From the NCBI RefSeq assembly GCF_901709675.1, contig NC_051099.1, positions 4,030,001 through 4,094,000 of the forward strand: 64,000 nucleotides of DNA, given 5' to 3'. The notes beneath the pieces are model-generated. The model saw only the letters and a list, made by a program, of their open reading frames with translations. It ran no database searches and was not told the DNA's origin. Positions within the stretch are counted from its first letter, which is position 1. Each line of letters opens with the position of its first letter. The stretch is from Syngnathus acus. Taxonomy: Eukaryota; Chordata; Actinopteri; Syngnathiformes; Syngnathidae. Both the position numbers and the translations under genes were made by a program. Positions 33,126 through 44,800 of the stretch are shown here, piece after piece.

Positions 33126-34395
33126 GTTTCGGAAGAAAAATTCTGTGATGGAGAGATGCAGTTTTATTCTGATGCGTGTGTGGACCATCATTAACTCCAC
33201 AAGGAAAAGGGAGAAACAGTCCTAATAAATCAAAAGAAATTTTATAAATAGAATATACTATGGCCCGCACGCTTGCCTGAGTGTATCGCACTTTTAAAGT
33301 CTAACACTAGAGGGAGCTGCTGTTCTACTCCTATTGTTGATTAAGGCTAAATTAGACGAAGAAGAAATGTACCCCAAGATGCTAAACATGGCAGAATTAA
33401 TTAAGCCAAAGTTAGAAAGTTAGCAACACTGCTCCCACAATGCCGTTCTCAAATTAGGTGAGTAAAAGATATTTCCCATAGTACGTGTATGTTAATAAGC
33501 ATTTATGTAAATGTGCACAAATATCAATAAGATTAAGTGACATTTGTCCGGATTTTTGGCACGAGCCCAGCTGATACTGACCAGAATAATTTACTTAATA
33601 ATTTCATTTAAATTATACACACTTCTGTTATGAAGTCCATTTCAGTCAGTTAATGTTGATAACAATTTCAAACGAACGTTAATAGGTGTGACGCTAAACT
33701 TAATAACTAGCTTGAAATCTACCCGCCCCATTTTCCCCTTTGTTTTTCTCTGTACTATAAATCTTATGTCCAAGAAGAAATCTGAGAATGATCTACCAAA
33801 GCTTTTTACGCAAAACTCAATAAAGATCCATTAATGGAAAGCTGTGATGAATTTAAATGTATTCAACAATATAAAACATTTGGATATTTTTAATTGATTG
33901 ACTTTAATATACTAAAGTTAAGGCTATTTTTCAAATTTTAATACACGAGTAATTTATTCTAAGCCATTTCCAGCCCCGAACACACGTGTCGGCGGTATCA
34001 AGTGAAACCTCCTGACAGCAACTGATAAACCATCAGCCGGCCAAACCTGCTCTGCTGTGAACATGATATCAAATGACAAAACCAAACAATGTACTGCAGT
34101 TCATTTTCAAGACAGTTTATTTGTGAAGGAGTTTATTCTGACTTTTGGTCGCTTTGGTGTTTACATGGAACATAATATTGTATATGTTATATAATATCTG
34201 AGTTAATAAGCGCAATACAATGCTAGTTAAGGGTGTGCTATGCCTTTTGCTCATAATCATGAAGAGGGAAAAATCTTAAACCAAAATAACATCATCCAAG
34301 TTTAGATGTCCCAAAAAATAAATAAAACAGCCAGCTCATCAGGGAGCCTGTCAACTCATTGAAAAGTCATTTCCTTTTCTTCTTCTTCATCATCA
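33126..34395. other. Spacer between mir-451 and ERAL1
   Basis: AT-rich sequence. It contains a minus-strand AATAAA for ERAL1 (34116-34121). No exon, repeat copy or hairpin that I can support. Confidence 0.5.
34116..34121 (-). promoter_or_regulatory. ERAL1 poly(A) signal
   Basis: TTTATT on the plus strand gives AATAAA on the minus strand, about 275 nt past the ERAL1 stop. Confidence 0.5.
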
Positions 34396-36779
34396 TCACT
34401 TCTTCATCTTAACTGACAGCTTCAGCTTGACCTGTCTCAGGAAGATGGACGTGAGCTGTTCGCTCGTCTCCTGGGCGACCCGTGCTATCATCTGGCCTGA
34501 CGTGCCGATCAACATCCTCTGCACGTGTAGAAAAAACAAACAAGCGCCTGCTTTGAATGTCAAGTACAAGAAAAGCATCACATATGTAGGAATGGCGCAT
34601 TAGAAGCATATGTCCACTAGGTGGCACCAAAGTAATACATTTATTACTTTGCCCTAAGCCCAAAAACAGTGAAAAGGAGTTTTGAGGGAATAACAGAAAG
34701 ACCCCACCCCTCCATGATGATTATCATCAATTTTGCATGGTTGAAAATGTCCCATGACTATGAACACATGACCTACCATGTGCGTTTCTTTCTTGGTGTA
34801 CATTTTCACCATGATGTTGAGCTCGCCACTCTCATCCATGTCCCAAAAGTCAATGAACTGAAAGCAAAATACATATTTAATGTAGGTCAAAGTGGACAAG
34901 TATGTGAGCGGAGTCACCAAAGCATTATTTATTATTACCTGTGTGATCGAATAAGGCACTTCCTGGGGTAGGTGCTCCAAAAGCTTCTCTCGGATCATGT
35001 TGATGCACATTTCCTCAGGACGTTGGTCTGTCAATACCTCGCTGTGGTACTGCCAGGCTCCAGACTTGGCTGTGATCATTAGGTAGTCCTGTGAAAAAAA
35101 AAATGAAAAAAGGTTTGGAATATTTTATATCATGTCTCATGACTATGATTTTCCAAACCTTGAGTGTCTCCACGTCCTCTCTATCTAGAGAAGAGAGCAT
35201 AAAGACATCCTTAAAGTGAGACCAGCCCTTCTGGCTCATGAGCGTCCTCAGCTGTTCCTTAGTCAGCACAGACTCGTCTCCATCAGTGGCATCCTGGTCT
35301 TCCGGCTCTTCCAAATCCCTTTCTGGCCTCTTCTCAGCCCAAGGGGGCTTGATCACGGGTCGAATGCGCAATTTACGGCCATTCACGACGCCGCACGTCA
35401 GCTCGGCTGTGACGTCCAGCAGCTTGTCCTTCATCTTCACCTGGTCCACCTTAAAGATAGAAGATAATGAAGGGATGAAGTGAAAGCAATGAGACGAGAA
35501 TACCTTATTGAGGACAAGTATCGCTGGGATGTTTGGGTGGCGTGCCAGGCATTTGAGTACTTCAAAGTCCAGCTGTCTGCTCATCCATCGGTCCGACACA
35601 TCAACCATGACCACCACTGTGAATGGACAGTTACTGTTATTAAATATCCTGCTCATATATTTAAAAAAAAAAAAAAAAAAGAAATGCAGCCCTACTTAGG
35701 TCGGCCTCTGTCACCGTGCGCCAAGGATCCAAAAGCAAAGACTTCTCAAGCTGGTGTCTGTCAATGTAAATATATTAGTAATAATTTTCACACTCTGAGC
35801 ACACTGACAAATTTACCTTTTGACTTTGGATGGCGTAGTGAGACCCGGTGTGTCCAGTAGAATCTAAAATAAAATGCGTCGGTTACAGCACTGCTTTCAA
35901 ATCAGATCATTAGAAATAGATGGAAATTCTTACAATCTGCGTATCACCCTCTGTTAGGACTCCCAGGGCTCGTTTTCGTGTTGTGTGTACTTTCTTGGAG
36001 ACAGCAAACACCTTCAATGTGAAAGGATGAATTCAAAAATGATACCACTAAACAGTGTATTCTATTTTCGCGCTCCTTTATTGATTCAGGAAGCCAAAAG
36101 ACAGAATTATAAGTTAAAAAGGAAAGAAACCTTTCTGCCAAGAATCTGATTGGACAAAGTCGACTTCCCAGCATTCGGAGCACCAATTATTGCCACTTTC
36201 AAAACTTTTGAGTCTTCAGGCTGATCGGGATGTTTCATTAATAATGACATTTGTTCACCTATCATGAAAACACAAATGTAAGTAAATATGACTATCACTG
36301 AAGCGTGTCCATCTTGGAGACATTAATCAAATTACCACTGTTTGAAGGTACAGAGGAGGGAAGGCGAAAACAACTGTTGTCTGCCTCGGCGGTGTTGCCT
36401 TTCAGCAAACTGCTCACAAATGCATCTGTTGTGATAAAACAGGCTGGATTGAAGGTCAGCGAGTTGATCCTTCCACAGCTACATGAGGAATTTCCTGTAA
36501 ACATACCAGCATCTCCATTACCATACTGCTAAGAAACGAAAACTCACTATTACTGTGTAATTACAACAATGGGTTTAAAAAAAATGTTACTACACATATG
36601 GATGATAGTTTCATGATTTTTTTTTTTTTTTTTTTTTTAATAGCTCTGCTCAAATGGCTGTTAAAAGGCTAACCTGTGGCGAGAAGCAATTGCGCAGGTT
36701 CCTGGCGAGTAGACACGACGAGTCTTCTGGAGAGGACAGCCGAGTCCCTGATAAAACGTCTGCACACTCTGAGTGCCAT
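34396..36779 (-). CDS. eral1: ERAL1, mitochondrial Era-like GTPase (11 exons)
   Basis: Minus-strand exons: 36779-36674, 36494-36336, 36258-36131, 36011-35934, 35863-35817, 35757-35696, 35616-35504, 35449-35159, 35088-34939, 34857-34777, 34518-34396; 445 residues (human 437), all in phase. ERAL1 binds the 3' end of mitochondrial 12S rRNA and helps assemble the small mitoribosomal subunit. Residues 1-35 are Arg-rich with few acidic residues, fitting a mitochondrial presequence. G1 is GAPNAGKS (114-121), G3 DTPG (161-164) and G4 NKVD (230-233). The KH domain near the C-terminus keeps a GxxG loop (GTSG). An acidic insertion of about 25 residues ([19 protein letters not shown]) precedes the SSL G5 region; ERAL1 proteins vary here. 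The start is the first ATG giving a presequence. ETS- and YY1-like sites lie upstream. Confidence 0.95.
34614..34626 (+). promoter_or_regulatory. CTCF-like core motif in the last ERAL1 intron
   Basis: CCACTAGGTGGCA, an exact match to CCASYAGRKGGCR, in the 258-nt intron before the last ERAL1 exon. Confidence 0.5.
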
Positions 36780-36883
36780 TTCGCGTTGTGACGAATAACT
36801 GGTCAACTTAATTAGAAACGATTAAGGGTGCAATTGGAATCTGCGTAGCTGTTTCTCTTTCACATGAGACCCGTCAATAGGGC

Positions 36884-36922
36884 GCCGCCATGTTTGTTTG
36901 ATCAACAAGAGAAGACTTCCGG
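36884..36922 (-). promoter_or_regulatory. ERAL1 promoter motifs (YY1-like and ETS)
   Basis: About 105-145 bp upstream of the ERAL1 start codon, GCCGCCATGTT (36884-36894; AACATGGCGGC on the minus strand) fits YY1, and ACTTCCGG (36915-36922; CCGGAAGT on the minus strand) fits ETS/GABP. The pair is common in promoters of nuclear genes for mitochondrial ribosome proteins. Confidence 0.5.
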
Positions 36923-38311
36923 TTTCAGGACGTCACATTAATGGTACCGCCTCCTAGCGGCATGATTTGTAACTGCACCAAAACACCCGTTAAGGCTTAA
37001 AAAGCTTCATCCTATTTTATTTATTCTCCTCGACTGTGTTTACAAACTGGACGATGATCACTGATATCATTTGATCGTATTAACAATAATAGGCGAATTC
37101 AAATTTTAGTTTGACTAAAAATAACTGTTCATTTTCCACTCACCTTCTCTCCATTGGATAATTCTGCTTCATTTTCATTACAATATCAGCAAACTCATCA
37201 ATATAAACATCAACAACATACATGTGAAGTTAACCATCTGACTTTAGAAGATATGATTGCATATTGAATGATGAAGGTAACATATTGTTTTCATTTGCTG
37301 TGCCAAAGACAGGACGAACAGATGTCTCCTCATCGTCCAAACACGCCGGCTGTTTGTTAGTCCTCGAGGACTCACTCAGGGTGAAGCACACACCTCCAGT
37401 GGGGAAGGATGATGAAGGATATCAGGTAGCTCACAATCTGTCATCATCAAACACTAAAAGCTCTTCAACCACCGACGAGAAAAACAAAAATGGAGCTTTT
37501 ACCTGACACTTTACTGCGGAATTCAAAGAGAAGCTGACACCAAAAGGATATTTGAGGATCAGTAAACTTTCTTCCCCCCCCCTTTGCCTTCCTCCCACTT
37601 TCTCACTCATTCAAGGCCCGCACCCCCTCAGGGCTTTCCTCACATGGCCCTTTCACGTGGGCATGTATCAGACTGCTCTCTATGACTGCATTAACTTTGG
37701 CCTTCAGGAAGAGCACTCTTGCTAAAAAAGGCTTTGCCCACAGAGCATTTAATCATAAGCTGTAGCCCGCACTGGCATTCGAAGAGCACTGCGACTTCAC
37801 ACGTTTAGATGAAAACCTCTCCGTGCTGCTGCATTTCACTCAATCAATTTGATGTAATTAACATGCGGCATGTGATTTATATGACAGCCGAGGTGACGTC
37901 AAGATTTTATGCTTCAGTGCTAACGCTTAGCTGGGATTAGGCAAGGCAGTGTTTCCACTAATAAGACCCGGTTGCTCATGAGGAATAACAAAGTTCACGG
38001 AATAATAAGCACATGAGCCATGGAGGCATGTCAACGGGGAGCAAGGGGGGGGGGGGGGGAAGAAACAATGTGTCAGTGCATCAGAGCATCCATCACGTCG
38101 TGATTGCATTGAGAGGCGTGATGCCGCGCAGCTGGCTGGCTGCAAGGAGCCCCTTCCTCCCTTCTCACACATTCTTAACAGATTAATGAAGCGATATGTG
38201 ACTTTTGACTGCTTATCAATCAGACATGCCTCAACAGCACGCTCGATTTCTGCGACAGACCCCCAAGGTCCCTGGACCTAGCAATCACTGTTCTTCTGTC
38301 CTTGCTCCGGC

Positions 38312-38342
<31 letters not shown>

Positions 38343-39330
38343 GCAATTTAACCCGAAAACTAACCATATAGGTCACACTCACGCTCTGATTGTACAATCT
38401 CTTTCACAGTGGGGGAGATCAAGTAAAGACTTCCAATCGATGAAACTTGTCTGCTGAGGGAATCAATAATGCCTCCCTTTCAAATCATCGCTCATGTCAT
38501 CGGTGAATATAAAACGAATAATTGGGAACAGCGTTCTTTTAACAGCCCGTATTGACGTCGTCGTCGCTATGAAGCGAGAGAGCGCCATTCTGCATCATTA
38601 ACTTTGTATTATTTCCTGATGGAGCCTGCTGCTACTGCTGCTTCCCCACCTGCTGAACTTTAAGCGCCGCATGTGATTGGGCTTTCACGCTGCATTTTCA
38701 CTTCCTTCACTCACTGATGTGGAGAGTCACTTGCTGGCTGAATTTAGCAGGAGCATTCTAATACATGCAGTGCAACCCGGGTGACAGCAGTGAGGATTTT
38801 ACACAAGGCGAGGTTCGAAACCAGAGTGTGTGAGGCATATGTATTAACCACTAGGTCTCTCTGCTATGTTGTTTCGCTTTCTCATATCACTAATAAGTGT
38901 CAGGAGATAATCTTGCATCAATACCTTGGAGTTTATTGAAGTAGTCACACAAATATAGCTCTGGTTGAATGGATTTGTACACATGGGCTTGCACAAACAC
39001 AACCTTTAATCCTTTAGGCCGTGGATATATGAACACTAAAGGTGGAGCAACACATGTAGACAGTTGATATGAAATATTCATCCTTTGTCCTCTATATTAT
39101 TAATATATTATTAATATTACAGTCTAACATTTGACAGACATTTGCCAACAATTTTAATGGTCGCAAAGAAAAACATTCAGGGTACATACAAGTAATATGG
39201 AATGATAATTTAGTTTCAATCGTGTTCTGCTCGAAATATCCAAATGCACAATAACTTCTCGGCCAAATTTTCTGCACATTTATATGCTAATCAGAGCAAG
39301 ACAACACGGAATTTTTTTTAAAAATACGTT
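36923..39330. other. Intergenic region between the divergent ERAL1 and FAM222B
   Basis: 2.4 kb. It includes a G-run (38044-38059), a long T-tract (about 38312-38335) and a degraded tRNA-like SINE piece (38803-38868). The rest looks unique. No exon is supported. Confidence 0.5.
38803..38868 (-). repeat. tRNA-derived SINE fragment
   Basis: On the minus strand it reads CCTAGTGGTTAATACATATG, then GCCTCACACACTCTG and GGTTTCGAACC. These correspond to the A-box region, anticodon-side stretch and B box of a tRNA-derived SINE common in fish. It is diverged and lacks a clear tail. Confidence 0.5.
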
Positions 39331-39441
39331 GCATCATGGGAAATGTAAAAAAATGCCCGGATGTTCGGAATTTATTAACAACTGGACTGTCCCTTTAACT
39401 ACAGGATAGACGTCGCCGTGTAACGCGCATGCGCCGGAAGT
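39331..39441 (+). promoter_or_regulatory. FAM222B promoter motifs (ZNF143, NRF1, ETS)
   Basis: GCATCATGGGAAATGT (39331-39346) matches the ZNF143/THAP11 element on the minus strand. GCGCATGCGC (39425-39434) is the NRF1 consensus, and CCGGAAGT (39434-39441) is an ETS site overlapping it by one base. The combination marks a broad, TATA-less housekeeping-type promoter. Confidence 0.6.
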
Positions 39442-39454
39442 TGCCTACCGCAGA

Positions 39455-39487
<33 letters not shown>

Positions 39488-39579
39488 TGATTCGGCAGTG
39501 CAGAGCGTCGGGAGTAAATCTGTCCGTTTTCAACCATGGCGACCAACTAAACGATGCCTTTTGCAGAGGTTGACGGAAA
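39442..39579 (+). other. Probable non-coding first exon of FAM222B
   Basis: It starts right after the promoter motifs and ends before GTAAGT at 39580. It carries a CAG/CAA run at about 39456-39488 and a four-codon upstream frame (ATG GCG ACC AAC TAA). Assignment to FAM222B rests on position and strand; no other plus-strand gene follows for 14 kb. Confidence 0.5.
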
Positions 39580-40681
39580 GTAAGTAGTCGTGTCTTTATT
39601 ATGCGCTTTTCGCTCTTCCTTCTCCATGACACCTGCGCCGCATTTGCTTGCACGTATTTGGAAAAAGGCGAGGAGGAGAGGGCAACAATGGGACTGTGTA
39701 CGTTTAAGACGTGCTAGGAGGTTAGCTAGCCTGAAGCTGGCCACTCAGCTGGTTCTCTTTATTACTAGCAACCTGCGGTTATGGAGCTCCTCTACTATCC
39801 ATAGTGGACGGTTGGTCTAATTTCAACTCGCAACACAAATCATACAGCAAAGAAATGAAACTGTGTTTTATTAGTACTATTAAGATGCTTAGCTAGTTCT
39901 TGTGACAACAGTTGTGGATTTACGACCATTTCCGTGCCAAATCATCCTTATCATATTCATACAGGTTTGCTCCCCAGGCTTATTTATGTGGTTGAAGTTG
40001 TTTGCTATTCGTGTCAAGGCTTTATTTAGCCAGAATGAAGTTATCTCCTCGTATCATTGCACATGAAGCTTGTTTGGTTCTCTCAATGATGTTCCTGGAA
40101 AGTGAGAAAGCTTTTTTTTTTTTATCCACCTGCAAAGGCAAGTGTTAAAGGTGATAACAAAAGGCTGACGTCACCGGCCACCCCGCACATCAACCTCGGA
40201 GGAAGAGGAGGAGTGATGAAAAAGGAGTTTGTGACTGAGGAGCAGGCTTTTTTCACCACAACATCTAATGGTTTGTGTCTGGACAGAAGAGGTCTGTCTC
40301 TGATCAAATTTCGGCTATCCTAAGGGCGCACTTAACTAATGGGATCCTATCGACGTTTCTGCCCCCTTTGAGTCTGATCTTTGCACGGCGGAATGTTAAT
40401 GCCGCCGCTGCTGTTGTTTTTTGGGGCTGCTTTGAGTCATGAGCCGCCCGGCATTATTCCCCAAAACCAGGACTATGGCTGGATAACGTTGAGCTCAATG
40501 TGTATTTGGTGTGCTAAAAAAAAAAAAGAGCCTTTAGATAGTTGTTTGTTTCATGACAAGCTGGCCAGAGATGAACTCTAACCTTGCTTGTCGAAAAGTA
40601 CACTTTTTGCAAGCTAGGTTTCTTCCATTTTCCAAAAGAGTAGATAATTAAATTTCAAAGCGTGTCGTCGGGGAAACTCAG

Positions 40682-40708
40682 CCCCCCCCCCCCCCCCCCC
40701 CCCCCCCC
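40682..40708 (+). repeat. 27-base C homopolymer
   Basis: An uninterrupted run of C. Its length is likely to vary between individuals and to be error-prone in sequencing. Confidence 0.9.
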
Positions 40709-41790
40709 AGACTCAGTGCAATTATCGAGTAGAACTTGAAGGAAGCCTTTTTTGCAACGGGGTGCTATGTTTCCCAGCGCAATGAAGATTAATTAGGTCT
40801 TCGAAACAAATGACTCGAGGGCCTCTCCCATCTGTAAAGTGCTCTAATGTCACCTCTACCAGAATAAAGCCTTTATAGTAGACGTTCATTACGTGCCGTT
40901 TGTAACTTTAAAATGTCATGCATCGGTGACACTTTAAACCGAGGACGCAGTTTTATGATTACGTTACAATGGAAGCTAACCAGTCAGTGGCTACATGGCT
41001 AGCAGCCAGAATCAGTGACCTCACTGTCACTTCATAAGGAATGTGTCTGCTTACTTAACCCAACTCCTGGTTAAATAGACCTCACAAAGCATCCAAAGAA
41101 AATTCCAGAAGACACCAGACTTAACGCTTTGACGCCGTGTACTCATGCATGATACTCTGTTTGGTCATGAATGATGAGTTCACCCGCCCAAGTTTTGGTG
41201 AGTGTTTTCCAACCGCGGGAAATGATTTTTGCACGTTAGCTTATCAGCTAGTAGACAAGCCTGAATGTCGAGAGCACCTGGTTCATTTGTTCATGTCACG
41301 CTGGTCAGCACGCTAGAAAAGTGAGTGCGCTCCACCGAAGGGAAATGCCACTCGTTCATGAGTCATGTGCTGACTCTTTGACCTGTCACCACAAACCAAA
41401 GAGTCTTTGCTCGAGGGCAGAAAAGCAAGTTTGCCTTAAGGCTTTTCTGTCAGCCACTGACAACTGTGTTGGAATGTATTGATTTACAGTGGAGGCAGAA
41501 GAGGTCTATTTGCTTTTTGAAGTGCAGCATCTTGCCTTTTTCCCCCTCTCATTCTCTCTCTCTTTTTTTTTTTTTAAATCTATGTTAGTGCATTTAAGGC
41601 TGAGTCGAACTAAAAGGAAATATGAATAACATGCTAAATCTTATCAGCCTCTGAAATATTTGACCTTGCATCCAAACAAAATGATCGCGGATGAACCTTT
41701 ACCCCCTTTGTAATTATGAAGATAAGGATAGCAACGTGAACTTAGGAGTTTCTTAACATGCGGAATGTGATTTTGCATTTGTGATAGCAT

Positions 41791-41897
41791 CTCAGAGGGC
41801 GGCCATTTTGACACTTGCTGTGAGCCGTGACTGTCGGTAGCCGTGATGTCACTTTCAGGTGACAATAAGTGGCAAGGCAAAATGGACGCCCCCTGGA
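41791..41897 (+). mobile_element. Fold-back element, copy B (both ends)
   Basis: The left arm CTCAGAGGGCGGCCATTTTG pairs with the right arm CAAAATGGACGCCCCCTGG. Between them GTGATGTCACTTTCAGGTGA and CAATAAGTGGCAAGG correspond to copy A at 8265-8350. The element is about 107 bp, with long inverted ends and no coding capacity. Confidence 0.65.
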
Positions 41898-44800
41898 TGG
41901 ATACAAAAAGGTAGATTATTATTTTTTGGGGCTTAATCATACACAATATGAATCAGAATACCATGTTTAGACTAGAGTGGTACAATGTGAATTGTAAAAA
42001 CCCACACGGCAGCTTTCCAAATGCTAAATCGACTGGATTAAACCAGGAGCCGACCGATGATTGGTCTCGCAAAGTCAAAGCAATTGTTCTCGAGTGGCTC
42101 CCATTGAGGCCCACATGCTTTATGTTGCAGAAGGCCCCTGCACTTGTCAGCTGAACAATCTGCTGCGCAACATCAAGACTGCAGCAATAAGATGATGATG
42201 ATATCAAAGCCTTACTTTATGTGAATAACATATCACAAGGTACAAAGATTGTCCTGGCACTCATTAATGATTAGTCATTGGTCATTTTATTCCTTCCCCC
42301 CGTTATTGTTGACTGAAAGAGCCCGGCTAACTAGCACGTGTTTTTGGAACGAGCACGATTAAAAGTGGCATTTGAATTGGAAATGTGCGAGCAGGCTCTC
42401 TCTCCCCAAACCTCATTTCCCTGCAGGGGCCAGTGGGTGTTAAATCTCCAGCAGGTGTTGCCTGTAAATTTTATGTGCATATATAAGGGATTTTTATTTT
42501 CTGCACCTCAGTAGTTTTTGAAGAGCAGGTTGTCCCCATATCCCCCCCCCCCCCCCCCCCCACCTTGTATGTCCTTTTTGCTGTGGGGCAGATGTTTGGT
42601 TGTTTTTGGAGACAACAGTGTGAGGGTCAAAAGCAGGTCAAGGGAGTTATAAAAAAATAAATAAAAAATGGCCGCGCGTGATCCTTGCCAATCGTGCGGA
42701 CAACCCACTTGTGCCTGAGCGTAAGGAAATGACCTGGCATTTGCTTCCCCAACCAAAACAAATGATAAAGCTTTTGTTTGCGCAATCGAGAAACCCGAAA
42801 CCAGGCAGGCCCTTTGCAACGAAACACCCAAAGAAAGCTTTTAGCGATTGTTGTGTCTTCATCTCGAGGGCAATGGTGAAAGAATGCATGCCTCACTGTG
42901 ACATTCACGGCAGTAACAACAGCCATAGCAGCGGGGAGGCACGAGGGCATCTCGCTGTGATCAGCCTCCACGGAGTCACTGGAGACAACAGAGCTGTTTA
43001 TCCGCCTCCATCAGTAGCAGAGGAGCAGGCCCAGATGCGGCGTTCTGTTTATGGCACAAGATAAGGCTGTCTCAATCAGATCGCTGAGCCTCTCCAACCC
43101 CCCCAAAATAGGCTCTCGCTCTAATAAGAGAGCTCCAGATTACATCCCAGGCAATGCTAATAAATATCATTATGGTGTCTGTTGCTGTAGTTTTCCAAGC
43201 GTTCTTATCGGTGGCATCATTAGCTAGCTTTGAGGGTGACCCGGTCGGCGGGGTCGCAAAACAAAGCGCCAGTAAAGCCGCTACTGGTGGAGCTACAACG
43301 TTCACACCCTTGTTCCGTTTCATACTTGGCGTAAACATTAGATAAAGCTTCCAGAGGATTAGAAGAGAGGCGGAGGAGATATAAAAGGCTGTCGGCTAAT
43401 TGGGCTTTATTTTTAATATTTCAAACGCTTCATTAGAGACTGAATTACTCCTCGGTTTGGAAGTTTTTTTTTTTGGCGGGGAAAGGCCTCACAAATAGAA
43501 TAATATCAGGATTCATCACAAGATTGAACTTTATTTTTATAATATGAGGCCAGCTTTCTTCATAGGAACTTGTGTTGCGTGACTTTTGACCCTCATTATT
43601 GCAAATTCTGATATATTGACAAAAATTGTTTCTGTTTTGTAATGTTAGCTAAATTTATGAGACTGCTAATTAGGGATGATGACTAAATTTCCTTCAATAG
43701 CTTTGGGGAAAGATCATTTGACATGTTAGGAAAATGGAGATTGTCTTGTTTTATAGCATTACCAACTGACATATGAAATGCTTTGTTACAAAAAGTAGAT
43801 GGTCACATGTTCGTTCCAAATGTTACCCACTCGGCATAAATGCAGTCTGTACCACGTACTGTATATTAAGCATACAATTTCATCCATATGGCACAAGTAG
43901 TTAGCGCCATTTCGACAAAATTACCCATAAACATATGTCATGAAATCATGTGGAGTCTCAAAAAGCTCTGACTGGTGGAGGAGGCTGTCAGGAAGCTCTG
44001 GAGGCTCCTTTGACAGAGCTACAGAGGTGAGGATTCATTTGGCCCTTTGCCCGTGACCCTTCCCCACGCCCGAATGCGTGGGTGCCTTTTTATTTCACCG
44101 TGCCTTGTAGAGCAGACGGCACTTCCAATGGCTCTCTGCATAACCTCCTCGCCCTCCGGGTCCTGTTTGCACCCATTGTTGGCCGCAGTGAATGCTATCT
44201 CCGTGCCTTGAAAAGTAACCAGATGACATTCTTCCTGTTGTTGGAAAGAGCTCCGGGGGTTGGGTTGTGAAAAGCAGCTGAAAGGATAGGCTAAGATTGT
44301 GACCTTCACTGACTAATCGCTGGCATGTCATTCACCGGGCGCTTTAAAAGCAAACACAAATGTCTTTTTCTCTCAACATAGTCATGAACTTTGCCGATGG
44401 ACGGCACGTATATATTTTATTTCAACTACCACTTTTGTCATTTCTTTACAGGCAGTACTTCCGACACCTGCATCTCCTCCCCGTCTTCTCATTCTGAAAT
44501 ACCGCCACGGCCGTGAATCGAAAGGCATTTAGTGAGGCTGTAAGCATCAACGCAGCCCTCCATGTTGTTTATGTCTTCGGCAAGTGGCGTTTCCTGGAAT
44601 GTGCAGCGGCGCAGTTGTCACCCTACGGGGGGGGATGCCGGCTCTAATCACGGTTCATAGTTCAACTCTAGTTATTGTTGTAAAAGCAGAGGAGCACACT
44701 TGATACCGACATGAACAGGATGTTGCGTTGCTTTTTTTCTTCCGTGTACTTTAAGATGGTTTCAAACGTGAGAGATTTAATGTCTGACCTTTTAGCAGCG

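Noticed and set aside
36947-36960. CTCF-like site CCGCTAGGAGGCGG on the minus strand near the ERAL1 promoter
   Set aside because: Two departures from the core consensus; not counted with the exact matches.
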